A DNA stretch of 6,308 bases from Actinomycetales bacterium (GCA_012513625.1 JAAZBW010000060.1:1-6308); one strand, 5' to 3'; positions 1-6,250 are shown, counted from the first letter of the stretch. A program made the numbers and translations. Notes: generated from the sequence alone by a model not told the origin.

Positions 1-1939
1 CGATCTCGTACGCGTCCTGGTAGTACTCCAGGTTCTCGTTCGTCATGTACGCGGCCGGGTAGTAGGTGCGCCTGATCTTGCCCTCCTTGCGGATCTCGAT
101 CTTCGAGGCGATCGGGTGGATCGAGGAGGTGGAGTGGTTGATGTACGAGATCGAACCCGTGGGCGGAACCGCCTGCAGGTAGGCGTTGTAGATGCCGTGC
201 TCCTGGACGCGGGCCTTGAGCTCGCGCCAGTCCTCCTGCGTGGGGATGTGCACGCCGGCCTTCTCGAACAGCTCGCGAACGCGGGGCGTGGCGGGCTCCC
301 ACACCTGATCCGTGTACTTGTCGAAGTACTCGCCCGTGGCGTACTTGGACTCCTCGAAGTTTGCGAAGCGCTCGCCGCGCTCGATCGCAATCCTGTTGGA
401 CTCGTTCACCGCGTGGTACGCCACGGTGTAGAAGTAGATGTTCGTGAAGTCGATGCCCTCCTCGGAGCCGTAGAAGATCCGCTCACGGGCGAGGTAGCCG
501 TGCAGGTTCATCTGGCCGAGGCCGATCGCGTGGGAGGCGTTGTTGCCCTCCACCACGGAGGGCACCGAATTGATCTCGGTGGCATCGGAGACGGCGGTCA
601 GCGCCCGGACGGCGGTGCCCACCGTCATACCGAGGTCCGGCGAGTCCATGGCCTTCGCAATGTTGAGCGAGCCCAGGTTGCAGGAGATGTCCCGGCCGAT
701 CGTCTTGTACGACAGGTCATCGTTGAACTCGGACGCCGTGGAGACCTGGAGGATCTCCGAGCACAGGTTGGACATGACCACGCGGCCCTTGATCGGGTTC
801 GCCCTGTTCACCGTGTCCTCGAACATGATGTACGGGTAGCCGGACTCGAACTGGATCTCCGCGATGGTCTGGAAGAACTGGCGGGCCTTGATCTTGGTCT
901 TGGTGATCCGGGGGTCATTCACCATCTCGTCGTACTTCTCGGTCACGGAGATCTCGGAGAAGGGCACCCCGTAGATGCGCTCCACGTCGTACGGCGAGAA
1001 CAGGTACATGTCCTCGTTCTTCTGCGCCAGCTTGAACGTGATATCCGGGACCACCACGCCGAGCGAGAGGGTCTTGATGCGGATCTTCTCGTCCGCGTTC
1101 TCCCGCTTGGTGTCCAGGAACTTCATGATGTCCGGGTGGTGCGCGTTCAGGTACACGGCTCCGGCACCCTGGCGGGCGCCGAGCTGGTTGGCGTAGGAGA
1201 AGGAGTCCTCGAGCAGCTTCATCACCGGGATCACGCCGGAGGACTGGTTCTGGATCTTCTTGATGGGGGCGCCCTGCTCGCGGAGGTTCGAGAGCAGGAG
1301 GGCCACGCCGCCGCCGCGCTTGGAGAGCTGGAGCGAGGAGTTGATGCCCCGGGCGATCGACTCCATGTTGTCCTCGATGCGCAGCAGGAAGCAGGAGACC
1401 AGCTCGCCGCGCGCCACCTTGCCGGCGTTCAGGAACGTGGGGGTGGCCGGCTGGAAGCGGCCGCTCATCATCTCGTCCACGAGGTGCCCGGCGAGCCCCA
1501 CATCGCCGGCGGCGAGGTACATGGCCACCATGACCACGCGGTCCTCGAACCGCTCGAGGTAGCGCTTCCCGTCAAAGGTCTTCAGCGTGTACGAGGTGTA
1601 GTACTTGAAGGCGCCAAGGAAGGTGGGGAAGCGGAACCGGACCGCGTAGGCGCGGTCGTAGAAGGACCGGATGTCCTCGAACTCGTACTGTTCGAGCACC
1701 TCGGACTCGTAGTAGCCCTCCTCCACCAGGTAGTCGAGCTTCTCCTTCAGATCGTGGAAGAACACGGTGTTCTTGTTGACGTGCTGCAGGAAGTACTGCC
1801 GCGCCGCCTCGCGATCCTTCTCGATCTGGATCCTGCCCTCGGCGTCGTAGAGGTTCAGCATCGCGTTGAGGGCGTGGTAGTCCAACCCCTGCGATGCGTC
1901 GAGGACCTCTAGGCCGGTATCCGTGAGTGTTGTTGCCAA
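1..1939 (-). CDS. nrdE: Class Ib ribonucleoside-diphosphate reductase large (alpha) subunit, 3' end cut by window
   Basis: Catalytic subunit that reduces ribonucleoside diphosphates to deoxyribonucleotides in the cytoplasm, working with the NrdF radical subunit, NrdI and NrdH. I read 646 intact codons. The N-terminal region reads DYHALNAMLNLYDAEG, typical of actinobacterial NrdE. The redox cysteines are C183 (in ELVSCFLL) and C420 (in SCNLGSLN). The active-site motif NLCSE gives N391, thiyl C393 and E395. As I recall Salmonella NrdE numbering (178, 386, 388, 390, 415), all are offset by +5, so there is no indel between them. There is no full ATP-cone, as usual for class Ib. About 70 residues are missing at the left edge, which should include the Tyr-Tyr radical-transfer pair and the C-terminal CxxC tail. 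Start: TTG at 1939, overlapping nrdI by 31 bases. It is chosen because the alternative TTG at 1885 has no ribosome site and would remove residues before the conserved block; an AAGGG lies 11 bases upstream. The start is the least certain part. Confidence 0.96.
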   Translation of the reverse strand, partial: MATTLTDTGLEVLDASQGLDYHALNAMLNLYDAEGRIQIEKDREAARQYFLQHVNKNTVFFHDLKEKLDYLVEEGYYESEVLEQYEFEDIRSFYDRAYAVRFRFPTFLGAFKYYTSYTLKTFDGKRYLERFEDRVVMVAMYLAAGDVGLAGHLVDEMMSGRFQPATPTFLNAGKVARGELVSCFLLRIEDNMESIARGINSSLQLSKRGGGVALLLSNLREQGAPIKKIQNQSSGVIPVMKLLEDSFSYANQLGARQGAGAVYLNAHHPDIMKFLDTKRENADEKIRIKTLSLGVVVPDITFKLAQKNEDMYLFSPYDVERIYGVPFSEISVTEKYDEMVNDPRITKTKIKARQFFQTIAEIQFESGYPYIMFEDTVNRANPIKGRVVMSNLCSEILQVSTASEFNDDLSYKTIGRDISCNLGSLNIAKAMDSPDLGMTVGTAVRALTAVSDATEINSVPSVVEGNNASHAIGLGQMNLHGYLARERIFYGSEEGIDFTNIYFYTVAYHAVNESNRIAIERGERFANFEESKYATGEYFDKYTDQVWEPATPRVRELFEKAGVHIPTQEDWRELKARVQEHGIYNAYLQAVPPTGSISYINHSTSSIHPIASKIEIRKEGKIRRTYYPAAYMTNENLEYYQDAYEI

Positions 1940-2322
1940 AACTTGTTCAGCCCTTCCCGCACGCGTGCAACGTCCTCGGCCGTTCCGAGGAGTTCGAATC
2001 TGTAGAGCACCGGCACGTGCGTCTTGGCGGAGATAATGTCTCCCGCCAGGCAGTACGCCGTACCGAAGTTGGTGTTCCCGCTCGCGATCACACCGCGGAT
2101 GAGCCCCCGGTTGTGGGGGTCATTGAGGAACTTGATGACCTGTTTGGGGACTGCGCCCCGCATGTTGCCGCCCCCGTAGGTGGGGACGATCAGCACGTAC
2201 TCCTCGTCCACCTGGAATCCGTCCTCCCAGCGGAGGGGGATCCGAGTGGCTGGGAGCCCCACCCGCTCGACGAATCGGCGCGTGGTCTCCGAGACCGACG
2301 AGAAATAGACGATCCTGGCCAC
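1909..2322 (-). CDS. nrdI: NrdI, flavodoxin-like class Ib RNR maturation protein
   Basis: Small FMN flavoprotein (137 residues, usual length) that supplies the oxidant for assembling the dimanganese-tyrosyl radical cofactor of NrdF. The N-terminal strand and phosphate loop read VYFSSVSETTRRF (residues 5-17). PTYGGG (47-52) is the FMN-contacting loop typical of NrdI, and GNTNFG (82-87) followed by AGDIIS is the second flavin-side signature. It starts with GTG at 2322, supported by a strong GGAGGT 9 bases upstream. It sits 41 bases after nrdH and overlaps nrdE by 31 bases, so the three genes are almost certainly one transcript with coupled translation of nrdE. All expected motifs are present and nothing looks broken. 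Confidence 0.96.
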   Translation of the reverse strand: MARIVYFSSVSETTRRFVERVGLPATRIPLRWEDGFQVDEEYVLIVPTYGGGNMRGAVPKQVIKFLNDPHNRGLIRGVIASGNTNFGTAYCLAGDIISAKTHVPVLYRFELLGTAEDVARVREGLNKFWQQHSRIPA

Positions 2323-2331
2323 TTTCTACCC

Positions 2332-2337
2332 ACCTCC
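2332..2337 (-). promoter_or_regulatory. Ribosome binding site of nrdI
   Basis: GGAGGT on the minus strand, 9 bases before the GTG at 2322. It is the strongest Shine-Dalgarno in the operon and fixes the non-ATG start of nrdI. Confidence 0.75.
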
Positions 2338-2340
2338 CAC

Positions 2341-2356
2341 GGCGGGCGTGCCCGCC
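2341..2356. repeat. Inverted repeat in the nrdH-nrdI gap
   Basis: GGCGGGC-GT-GCCCGCC is a perfect 7-bp palindrome filling much of the 41-base gap between nrdH and nrdI. It lies just upstream of the nrdI ribosome site. In RNA it would form a very GC-rich hairpin with no U-run after it. A role in mRNA processing or in setting the nrdH to nrdIE expression ratio is inference. Confidence 0.6.
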
Positions 2357-2363
2357 TGCGTCC

Positions 2364-2609
2364 CTAGGCCGAGATCTCCGCCGCCGCGCGAGCGAGGGCC
2401 TTGATCTTGTCCGGACGGAATCCGGACCAGTGGTCGCCGCCGGCGAAGACGACAGGGGCCTGCTGGTATCCGAGGGCCTTGACCGTCTGCAGTGCCTGCG
2501 GGTCCTGGGTGATGTCCACAACCTCGTAGTCGAGCCCGTTCTTCACCATGGCGCGGTACGTGGCATCGCACTGCACGCAGTTCGGCTTGCTGTAGACCGT
2601 GATGCTCAT
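2364..2609 (-). CDS. nrdH: NrdH, glutaredoxin-like redoxin for class Ib RNR
   Basis: Small cytoplasmic redoxin (81 residues) that passes electrons, usually from thioredoxin reductase, to the C-terminal cysteine pair of NrdE. The redox site is C11-V-Q-C14 in SKPNCVQCDATYRAM, the NrdH form of CxxC. WSGFRPD (residues 61-67) is the C-terminal NrdH signature that separates it from ordinary glutaredoxins. The ATG at 2609 fits the family N-terminus (MSITVYSKPNC) and is preceded by a purine-rich AGGAAAGAGAG about 9 bases upstream. Longer in-frame readings would run through the promoter and NrdR boxes and are rejected. First gene of the nrdHIE operon. Confidence 0.96.
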   Translation of the reverse strand: MSITVYSKPNCVQCDATYRAMVKNGLDYEVVDITQDPQALQTVKALGYQQAPVVFAGGDHWSGFRPDKIKALARAAAEISA

Positions 2610-2719
2610 GGTGTTCGGCTCTCTTTCCTGCTGTTCGAAGGTCTCTTCCGACCCTGCCCTCACAGCTGTAACTACAACGGTGTCATTTACTGGAGGCGAG
2701 GCGTCCGCCCGGACCTCAG

Positions 2720-2725
2720 ACACTA
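2720..2725 (-). promoter_or_regulatory. Candidate -10 element of the nrdHIE promoter
   Basis: TAGTGT on the minus strand is the only TANNNT-type hexamer I found between the NrdR boxes and nrdH. It would start transcription near 2713 and give a ~100-base leader. No good -35 is visible 16-18 bases upstream, which is common in actinobacterial promoters. The overlap with NrdR box 1 is supportive; the exact start is a guess. Confidence 0.35.
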
Positions 2726-2735
2726 CACCTAGTGC
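2720..2735. promoter_or_regulatory. NrdR box 1 (proximal to nrdH)
   Basis: ACACTACACCTAGTGC fits the 16-bp NrdR consensus acaCwAtATaTwGtgt at nearly all strongly conserved positions. NrdR is the ATP/dATP-sensing repressor of RNR operons. A minus-strand -10-like TAGTGT lies inside the box, so binding would block the promoter. Confidence 0.87.
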
Positions 2736-2751
2736 CCGGATCCGCGCATCA

Positions 2752-2767
2752 CCCCTACATGTAGTGC
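2752..2767. promoter_or_regulatory. NrdR box 2 (distal to nrdH)
   Basis: CCCCTACATGTAGTGC has the perfect 10-bp palindrome CTACATGTAG at its core. It starts exactly 32 bp from box 1, about three helical turns, so both boxes face the same side of the DNA. Pairs of NrdR boxes at 31-32 bp are the usual arrangement upstream of RNR operons. Confidence 0.87.
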
Positions 2768-2789
2768 CGGCGTGTCTTCTGGGAAGTTT

Positions 2790-2811
2790 GTCCCCCACGC
2801 GTCCCCCACGC
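2790..2811. repeat. Perfect 11-bp direct tandem repeat
   Basis: GTCCCCCACGC occurs twice back to back (2790-2800 and 2801-2811), with a period of one DNA helical turn. It lies 22 bp beyond NrdR box 2 and abuts the first DnaA-box-like sequence. It could be paired half-sites for an activator; no protein can be named. Confidence 0.7.
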
Positions 2812-2812
2812 C

Positions 2813-2821
2813 TGTGGATGG
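2813..2821 (-). promoter_or_regulatory. Weak DnaA-box-like 9-mer
   Basis: CCATCCACA on the minus strand has two mismatches to TTATCCACA, both at the degenerate 5' end. It directly adjoins the 11-bp tandem repeat. Alone it would mean little; it is listed because two better matches follow in the same orientation. Confidence 0.35.
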
Positions 2822-2836
2822 CCGGCCACCAGAGAA

Positions 2837-2879
2837 ATCGCCGCCACCGGACGTTCGACTTTCCAGGTGCGGCGGCGAT
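2837..2879. repeat. Large imperfect inverted repeat upstream of nrdH
   Basis: Arms ATCGCCGCC (2837-2845) and GGCGGCGAT (2871-2879) pair perfectly over 9 bp, extended by ACC/GGT across a 2-base bulge, around a 17-base loop. Read on the minus strand, the stem ends in GGCGGCGATTTCTCT, so it resembles a Rho-independent terminator with a poor U-run. It could be an attenuator, the end of a small RNA, or a protein site. No gene lies directly upstream on that strand. Confidence 0.6.
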
Positions 2880-2958
2880 CCCTCCGGAGCCGTGGAACCA
2901 AGCCAATCAGGACCCCCTGACACGAACGTCCTGCCCCTCCGCGCGCTCCTCCACCGGG

Positions 2959-2967
2959 TGTGGACAA
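2959..2967 (-). promoter_or_regulatory. DnaA box, exact TTGTCCACA
   Basis: TTGTCCACA on the minus strand matches the form of DnaA box common in high-GC actinobacteria. It overlaps an inverted repeat (2960-2978). DnaA control of RNR genes is established for E. coli nrdAB; here it is inferred from position only. Confidence 0.5.
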
Positions 2968-2978
2968 CCTCAGTCCAC
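2960..2978. repeat. Inverted repeat overlapping the DnaA box
   Basis: GTGGAC-AACCTCA-GTCCAC has perfect 6-bp arms and a 7-base spacer. It could be a dimeric operator, or two facing DnaA half-sites. This overlap means the DnaA reading of 2959-2967 is not the only one. Confidence 0.55.
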
Positions 2979-2991
2979 CTCTCCCCACCCC

Positions 2992-3000
2992 TGTGGAAAA
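2992..3000 (-). promoter_or_regulatory. DnaA-box-like 9-mer, one mismatch
   Basis: TTTTCCACA on the minus strand differs from TTATCCACA at one position. It lies 33 bp from the exact box at 2959, about three helical turns, and in the same orientation. Confidence 0.4.
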
Positions 3001-3107
3001 GAATCACACACGTGTCATTCGATTTCGGCGTGTCGCGCCCGTCGCGCCCGCCTCGCTCCCAACATCCCGACGACGGCGGAGCTCAGGCATGGGTACGCAC
3101 CTCGCGC

Positions 3108-3136
3108 TCGACATCCAAAGATCGACAAGGTAACTT
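3108..3136 (+). promoter_or_regulatory. Promoter of the toxin-antitoxin-like operon, leaderless type
   Basis: TCGACA (3108-3113) serves as -35 and TAACTT (3131-3136, TANNNT type) as -10, with a 17-base spacer. The expected +1 is 7 bases after the -10, which is exactly the first base of the GTG at 3143. The transcript would therefore have no leader, a frequent arrangement in actinobacteria. This also explains why the first gene lacks a well-placed ribosome site. Confidence 0.55.
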
Positions 3137-3138
3137 GT
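3125..3138. promoter_or_regulatory. Candidate operator across the -10 element
   Basis: The inverted repeat ACAAG-GTAA-CTTGT covers the proposed -10 hexamer. Toxin-antitoxin operons are commonly autorepressed at such palindromes by the antitoxin or the toxin-antitoxin complex. The symmetry and position are seen; the binder is inferred to be the helix-turn-helix protein at 3376-3645. Confidence 0.45.
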
Positions 3139-3142
3139 ACTA

Positions 3143-3370
3143 GTGGACGAACCGATCATCTCGGCATCGGCGCTGAAACACGGCTTCACAGAGGACGAGA
3201 TCCTCCACGCCTACCGCAATCCGATTCGTGCTTGGGACCTTGGCGAAGGTTTCACGATGATCATCGGAGCAAACCACGCCGCTCTCATCCTTGAAATCGG
3301 CTACATCCGGGGCACTACCGCCGTCGTCATCGTCCACGCGATGCGGGCCCGCCAGAAATTCTTGAGGTGA
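3143..3370 (+). CDS. Putative small toxin, distantly BrnT-like
   Basis: 75-residue protein, first of a two-gene operon. I recognise no named family with certainty. The order of short motifs recalls BrnT-type (RelE-fold) RNase toxins: KHG (residues 12-14), a short helix with HAYRNPIR (22-29), a strand pair around FTMIIG and LILEIG (37-53), and a C-terminal VIVHAMRARQKFL (62-74) that parallels the IISARRA end of BrnT. The BrnT N-terminal EWDxxKA segment is absent. H65, R68 and R70 are the obvious candidates for RNA contact or catalysis, by inference. The start is GTG at 3143, since an in-frame stop lies at 3131; there is only a distant AAGG, consistent with a leaderless mRNA. Its stop overlaps the region of the next gene's start. 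Base composition is visibly less GC-rich than its neighbours, suggesting acquisition. It could instead be a non-toxic regulator. Confidence 0.8.
   Translation: MDEPIISASALKHGFTEDEILHAYRNPIRAWDLGEGFTMIIGANHAALILEIGYIRGTTAVVIVHAMRARQKFLR
3364..3369 (+). promoter_or_regulatory. Ribosome binding site of the second operon gene
   Basis: GAGGTG ends 6 bases before the ATG at 3376. It lies inside the last codons and stop of the first gene. This favours 3376 over the ATG at 3370 and the GTG at 3367, which have no room for a ribosome site. Confidence 0.65.
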
Positions 3371-3375
3371 TGACC

Positions 3376-3645
3376 ATGCCACGCACAGTAGAAGAGATCC
3401 TCGCCCACGCCGACGAACTCGCGACCCGATTCGAAAACTTCGAGCCAGAAGAAGGCCACGAGCTGAGCGTCGATGCGATTCGCGCCCTGCGCCAAGCTGT
3501 CGCAGAACAGTCAAGTGCGGAACGCCACCTATTGGAAGCGGTTAAGGTAGCCCGCGAGTCCGGGATGTCCTGGGCCACCATCGGGACGTTCGTCGGAACG
3601 TCCGGTGAGGCCGCGCGACAGCGGTACAGCAAGCGCGTGGCCTGA
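3376..3645 (+). CDS. Putative antitoxin with C-terminal helix-turn-helix
   Basis: 89-residue acidic, helical protein beginning MPRTVEEILAHADELATRFE. The N-terminal ~50 residues are acidic helices (EEILAHADELA, FEPEEGHEL, DAIRALRQAVAEQ) suitable for capping a basic partner. The C-terminal part, residues ~52-85, reads as a helix-turn-helix: a first helix with EAVKVARES, then SWATIGTFVGTS and a recognition helix GEAARQRYS. This resembles the sigma-region-4-like helix-turn-helix found in many small actinobacterial proteins. Classical BrnA antitoxins instead carry a ribbon-helix-helix fold, so the pairing is unusual. It begins 5 bases after the toxin stop, and the order toxin then antitoxin is reversed relative to most such modules, as in brnTA. 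Likely role: neutralise the first product and repress the palindrome at 3125-3138. Function is inferred from layout. Confidence 0.85.
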   Translation: MPRTVEEILAHADELATRFENFEPEEGHELSVDAIRALRQAVAEQSSAERHLLEAVKVARESGMSWATIGTFVGTSGEAARQRYSKRVA

Positions 3646-3651
3646 GGCCAC
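3637..3651 (+). terminator. Hairpin enclosing the antitoxin stop codon
   Basis: GTGGCC-TGA-GGCCAC is a perfect 6-bp stem with the TGA stop as its 3-base loop. A further GC/GC pair is possible beyond a bulge. It lies between convergent genes, where a terminator is expected, but no T-run follows. Termination is therefore only possible. Confidence 0.35.
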
Positions 3652-3689
3652 CACGCACATCGACGGCGTAGCTCACTTGGGTCCGGCCC

Positions 3690-4277
3690 TCACCAGGACG
3701 GGTCGACCAGGCAGTGCTCGAACGCGGGATCGCGCGCCGCACCGTCGTCGGGCGCTCCGGGAACGTCCGCCCCCGCCATCCACTCCTCAAAGCCCGAACC
3801 CGTGAACTCGGGTTCGGCCAGGCCGTGCCGGACGAAGCATTCGGCGAAGAGGTCCGGCGGGTGCCGGTTCTCGGGGTTGCCCAGCATCGCTCCGTAGAGC
3901 ACCTCGATCGGGCTCAGTTCAGTACGGCACTCATCAGAAACCTGCGAACCCTCGTTCCCGCCCGTGTAGGAGTAGTTGTTGATGCCGTGCACATCTGTCA
4001 CAGAGACGGCGAAGCCGCGGTCCTCCATGCACTGGACGTAGCGCGCCGTGGCCTCGTCGTACTCAGCGCGCGTGAGTTGCCCGTCCTTGAAGACCTCTCG
4101 CTGGAAGTCGGTCGTGGCTTGGTCATAGGCCTGTTCGAACTCCGCCGCCCACGGCCCCTCAAATCCCGGCGTCCCCCCGCAGCCCGCCACAGCCGCGGCC
4201 ACCGCCACCGCCAGCGCTCCCGGCGCGAGGACCTGTCGGGCGGCGCGTCGAGGGTGCTTCAGTCGACTCTGCTGCAT
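3690..4277 (-). CDS. Secreted lipoprotein of unknown function with four cysteines
   Basis: 195 residues from the ATG at 4277. Residues 1-32 are a lipoprotein signal: basic n-region (RLKHPRRAAR), hydrophobic core (ALAVAVAAAV) and lipobox V-A-G-C33, so the mature protein should be anchored on the outer face of the membrane. The mature part has a helical stretch EFEQAYDQATTDFQREVFKDGQLTRAEYDEA (split around residues 46-76) followed by VQCMEDRG, a pattern I associate with uncharacterised actinobacterial lipoproteins. After the lipid-bearing C33 there are four cysteines, C83, C117, C147 and C189, consistent with two disulfides. The longer frame from a GTG at 4331 would add 18 residues before the signal and is disfavoured; a weak GGTGA precedes 4277. 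It lies 117 bases after sdaA, possibly on the same transcript, and converges with the two-gene operon at 3143-3645. No function can be assigned. Confidence 0.88.
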   Translation of the reverse strand: MQQSRLKHPRRAARQVLAPGALAVAVAAAVAGCGGTPGFEGPWAAEFEQAYDQATTDFQREVFKDGQLTRAEYDEATARYVQCMEDRGFAVSVTDVHGINNYSYTGGNEGSQVSDECRTELSPIEVLYGAMLGNPENRHPPDLFAECFVRHGLAEPEFTGSGFEEWMAGADVPGAPDDGAARDPAFEHCLVDPSW

Positions 4278-4342
4278 CGCTTCACCGTAGCCCGGGCCCC
4301 CGGTTGCCGGACTGCCTTCCGGCGACGGCACCCGTCCGAACG

Positions 4343-4358
4343 CCCCGCCCGCCCGCCC
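4343..4358 (-). other. G-quadruplex motif between sdaA and the lipoprotein gene
   Basis: On the minus strand GGGCGGGCGGGCGGGG has four G-runs with single-base loops, the most stable class of intramolecular quadruplex. It falls on the sense strand, so it could form in the mRNA 3' of sdaA. Confidence 0.5.
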
Positions 4359-4364
4359 GGGTGA

Positions 4365-4390
4365 GGCGGTGGACCAACCCAGGTTCCGCC
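4365..4390. terminator. Possible terminator hairpin after sdaA
   Basis: GGCGG (4365-4369) pairs with CCGCC (4386-4390), with a further ACC/GGT match inside across unequal bulges. It starts 5 bases after the sdaA stop. There is no U-run and the stem is imperfect, so this is weak. Confidence 0.25.
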
Positions 4391-4394
4391 GTCG

Positions 4395-6023
<1,629 letters not shown>

Positions 6024-6132
6024 GGAAAGAGTCTCGCATGGTGGGACGGAGCCGGCACGGGACGTGGGTGCGGGGCCTTGGAGCGCGTCTTCGTGGAGCG
6101 CACTCCCGGCGTCCACCCCACCCCGCCGTGAC

Positions 6133-6250
6133 ACGCGCCGCCACCACCCGCCCGCGCCGTCGCACGCGGCGCCACCACCCGCCCGCGCCGTCGCACCGGG
6201 ACGCCCGCCGCCCGCCCCCGCCGTCGCACGCGCCGCCACCACCCGCCCGC
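6133..6250. repeat. 31-bp C-rich tandem repeat tract
   Basis: Bases 6133-6163 and 6164-6194 are adjacent 31-bp units differing at one position (C at 6138, G at 6169). A divergent unit follows (6195-6227), then a partial copy (6228-6250) that returns to the first unit's sequence. The shared core is GCCACCACCCGCCCGC. There are no unique spacers, so it is a minisatellite-like tract and not a CRISPR array. Such tracts vary in copy number between strains. Confidence 0.7.

Larger units (their letters stand above)
2610..3142. other. Gene-free regulatory region between nrdH and the two-gene toxin-antitoxin-like operon
   Basis: About 530 bases between divergent operons, with no reading frame that looks like protein: the frames present are rich in Arg, Gly and Pro and have no ribosome sites. 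It contains the nrd promoter with paired NrdR boxes, an 11-bp tandem repeat, three DnaA-box-like 9-mers, two sizeable inverted repeats and the promoter of the rightward operon. It also carries a 9-bp tandem duplication (GTCGCGCCC at 3032-3040 and 3041-3049) and a short palindrome, ACACGTGT, at 3008-3015. It is long for an intergenic gap in such a compact genome. Confidence 0.7.

Noticed and set aside
116..1912. Open frame of ~600 codons on the plus strand opposite nrdE
   Set aside because: It is the antisense shadow of a highly conserved GC-rich gene: composition is dominated by Val, Leu, His, Arg and Gly in no recognisable fold, while the minus strand encodes full NrdE motifs.
2625..2640. 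Possible LexA (SOS) box around GTTCGAAG upstream of nrdH
   Set aside because: Only one half-site (GTTCGA) is present; the matching TCGAAC at the right distance is missing.
2660..2671. Near-palindrome TCACAGCTGTAA in the nrdH leader
   Set aside because: It has a perfect 8-bp core but is short, has no known matching regulator and no repeat elsewhere in the region.
2610..2830. Cobalamin riboswitch, sometimes found before RNR genes in actinobacteria
   Set aside because: No B12-box-like sequence or matching stem set was seen, and such riboswitches belong mainly to class Ia operons backed by a B12-dependent enzyme.
2613..3142. Replication origin suggested by the DnaA-like boxes
   Set aside because: There are too few boxes, no AT-rich unwinding element, and no dnaA, dnaN or rep gene nearby.
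4322..4338. Hairpin GACGG-CAC-CCGTC between sdaA and the lipoprotein gene
   Set aside because: A 5-bp stem with a 3-base loop and no U-run is expected by chance in DNA this GC-rich.
6133..6250. Repeats resembling a CRISPR array
   Set aside because: The units are directly adjacent with no unique spacers of constant length, and no cas gene is present.
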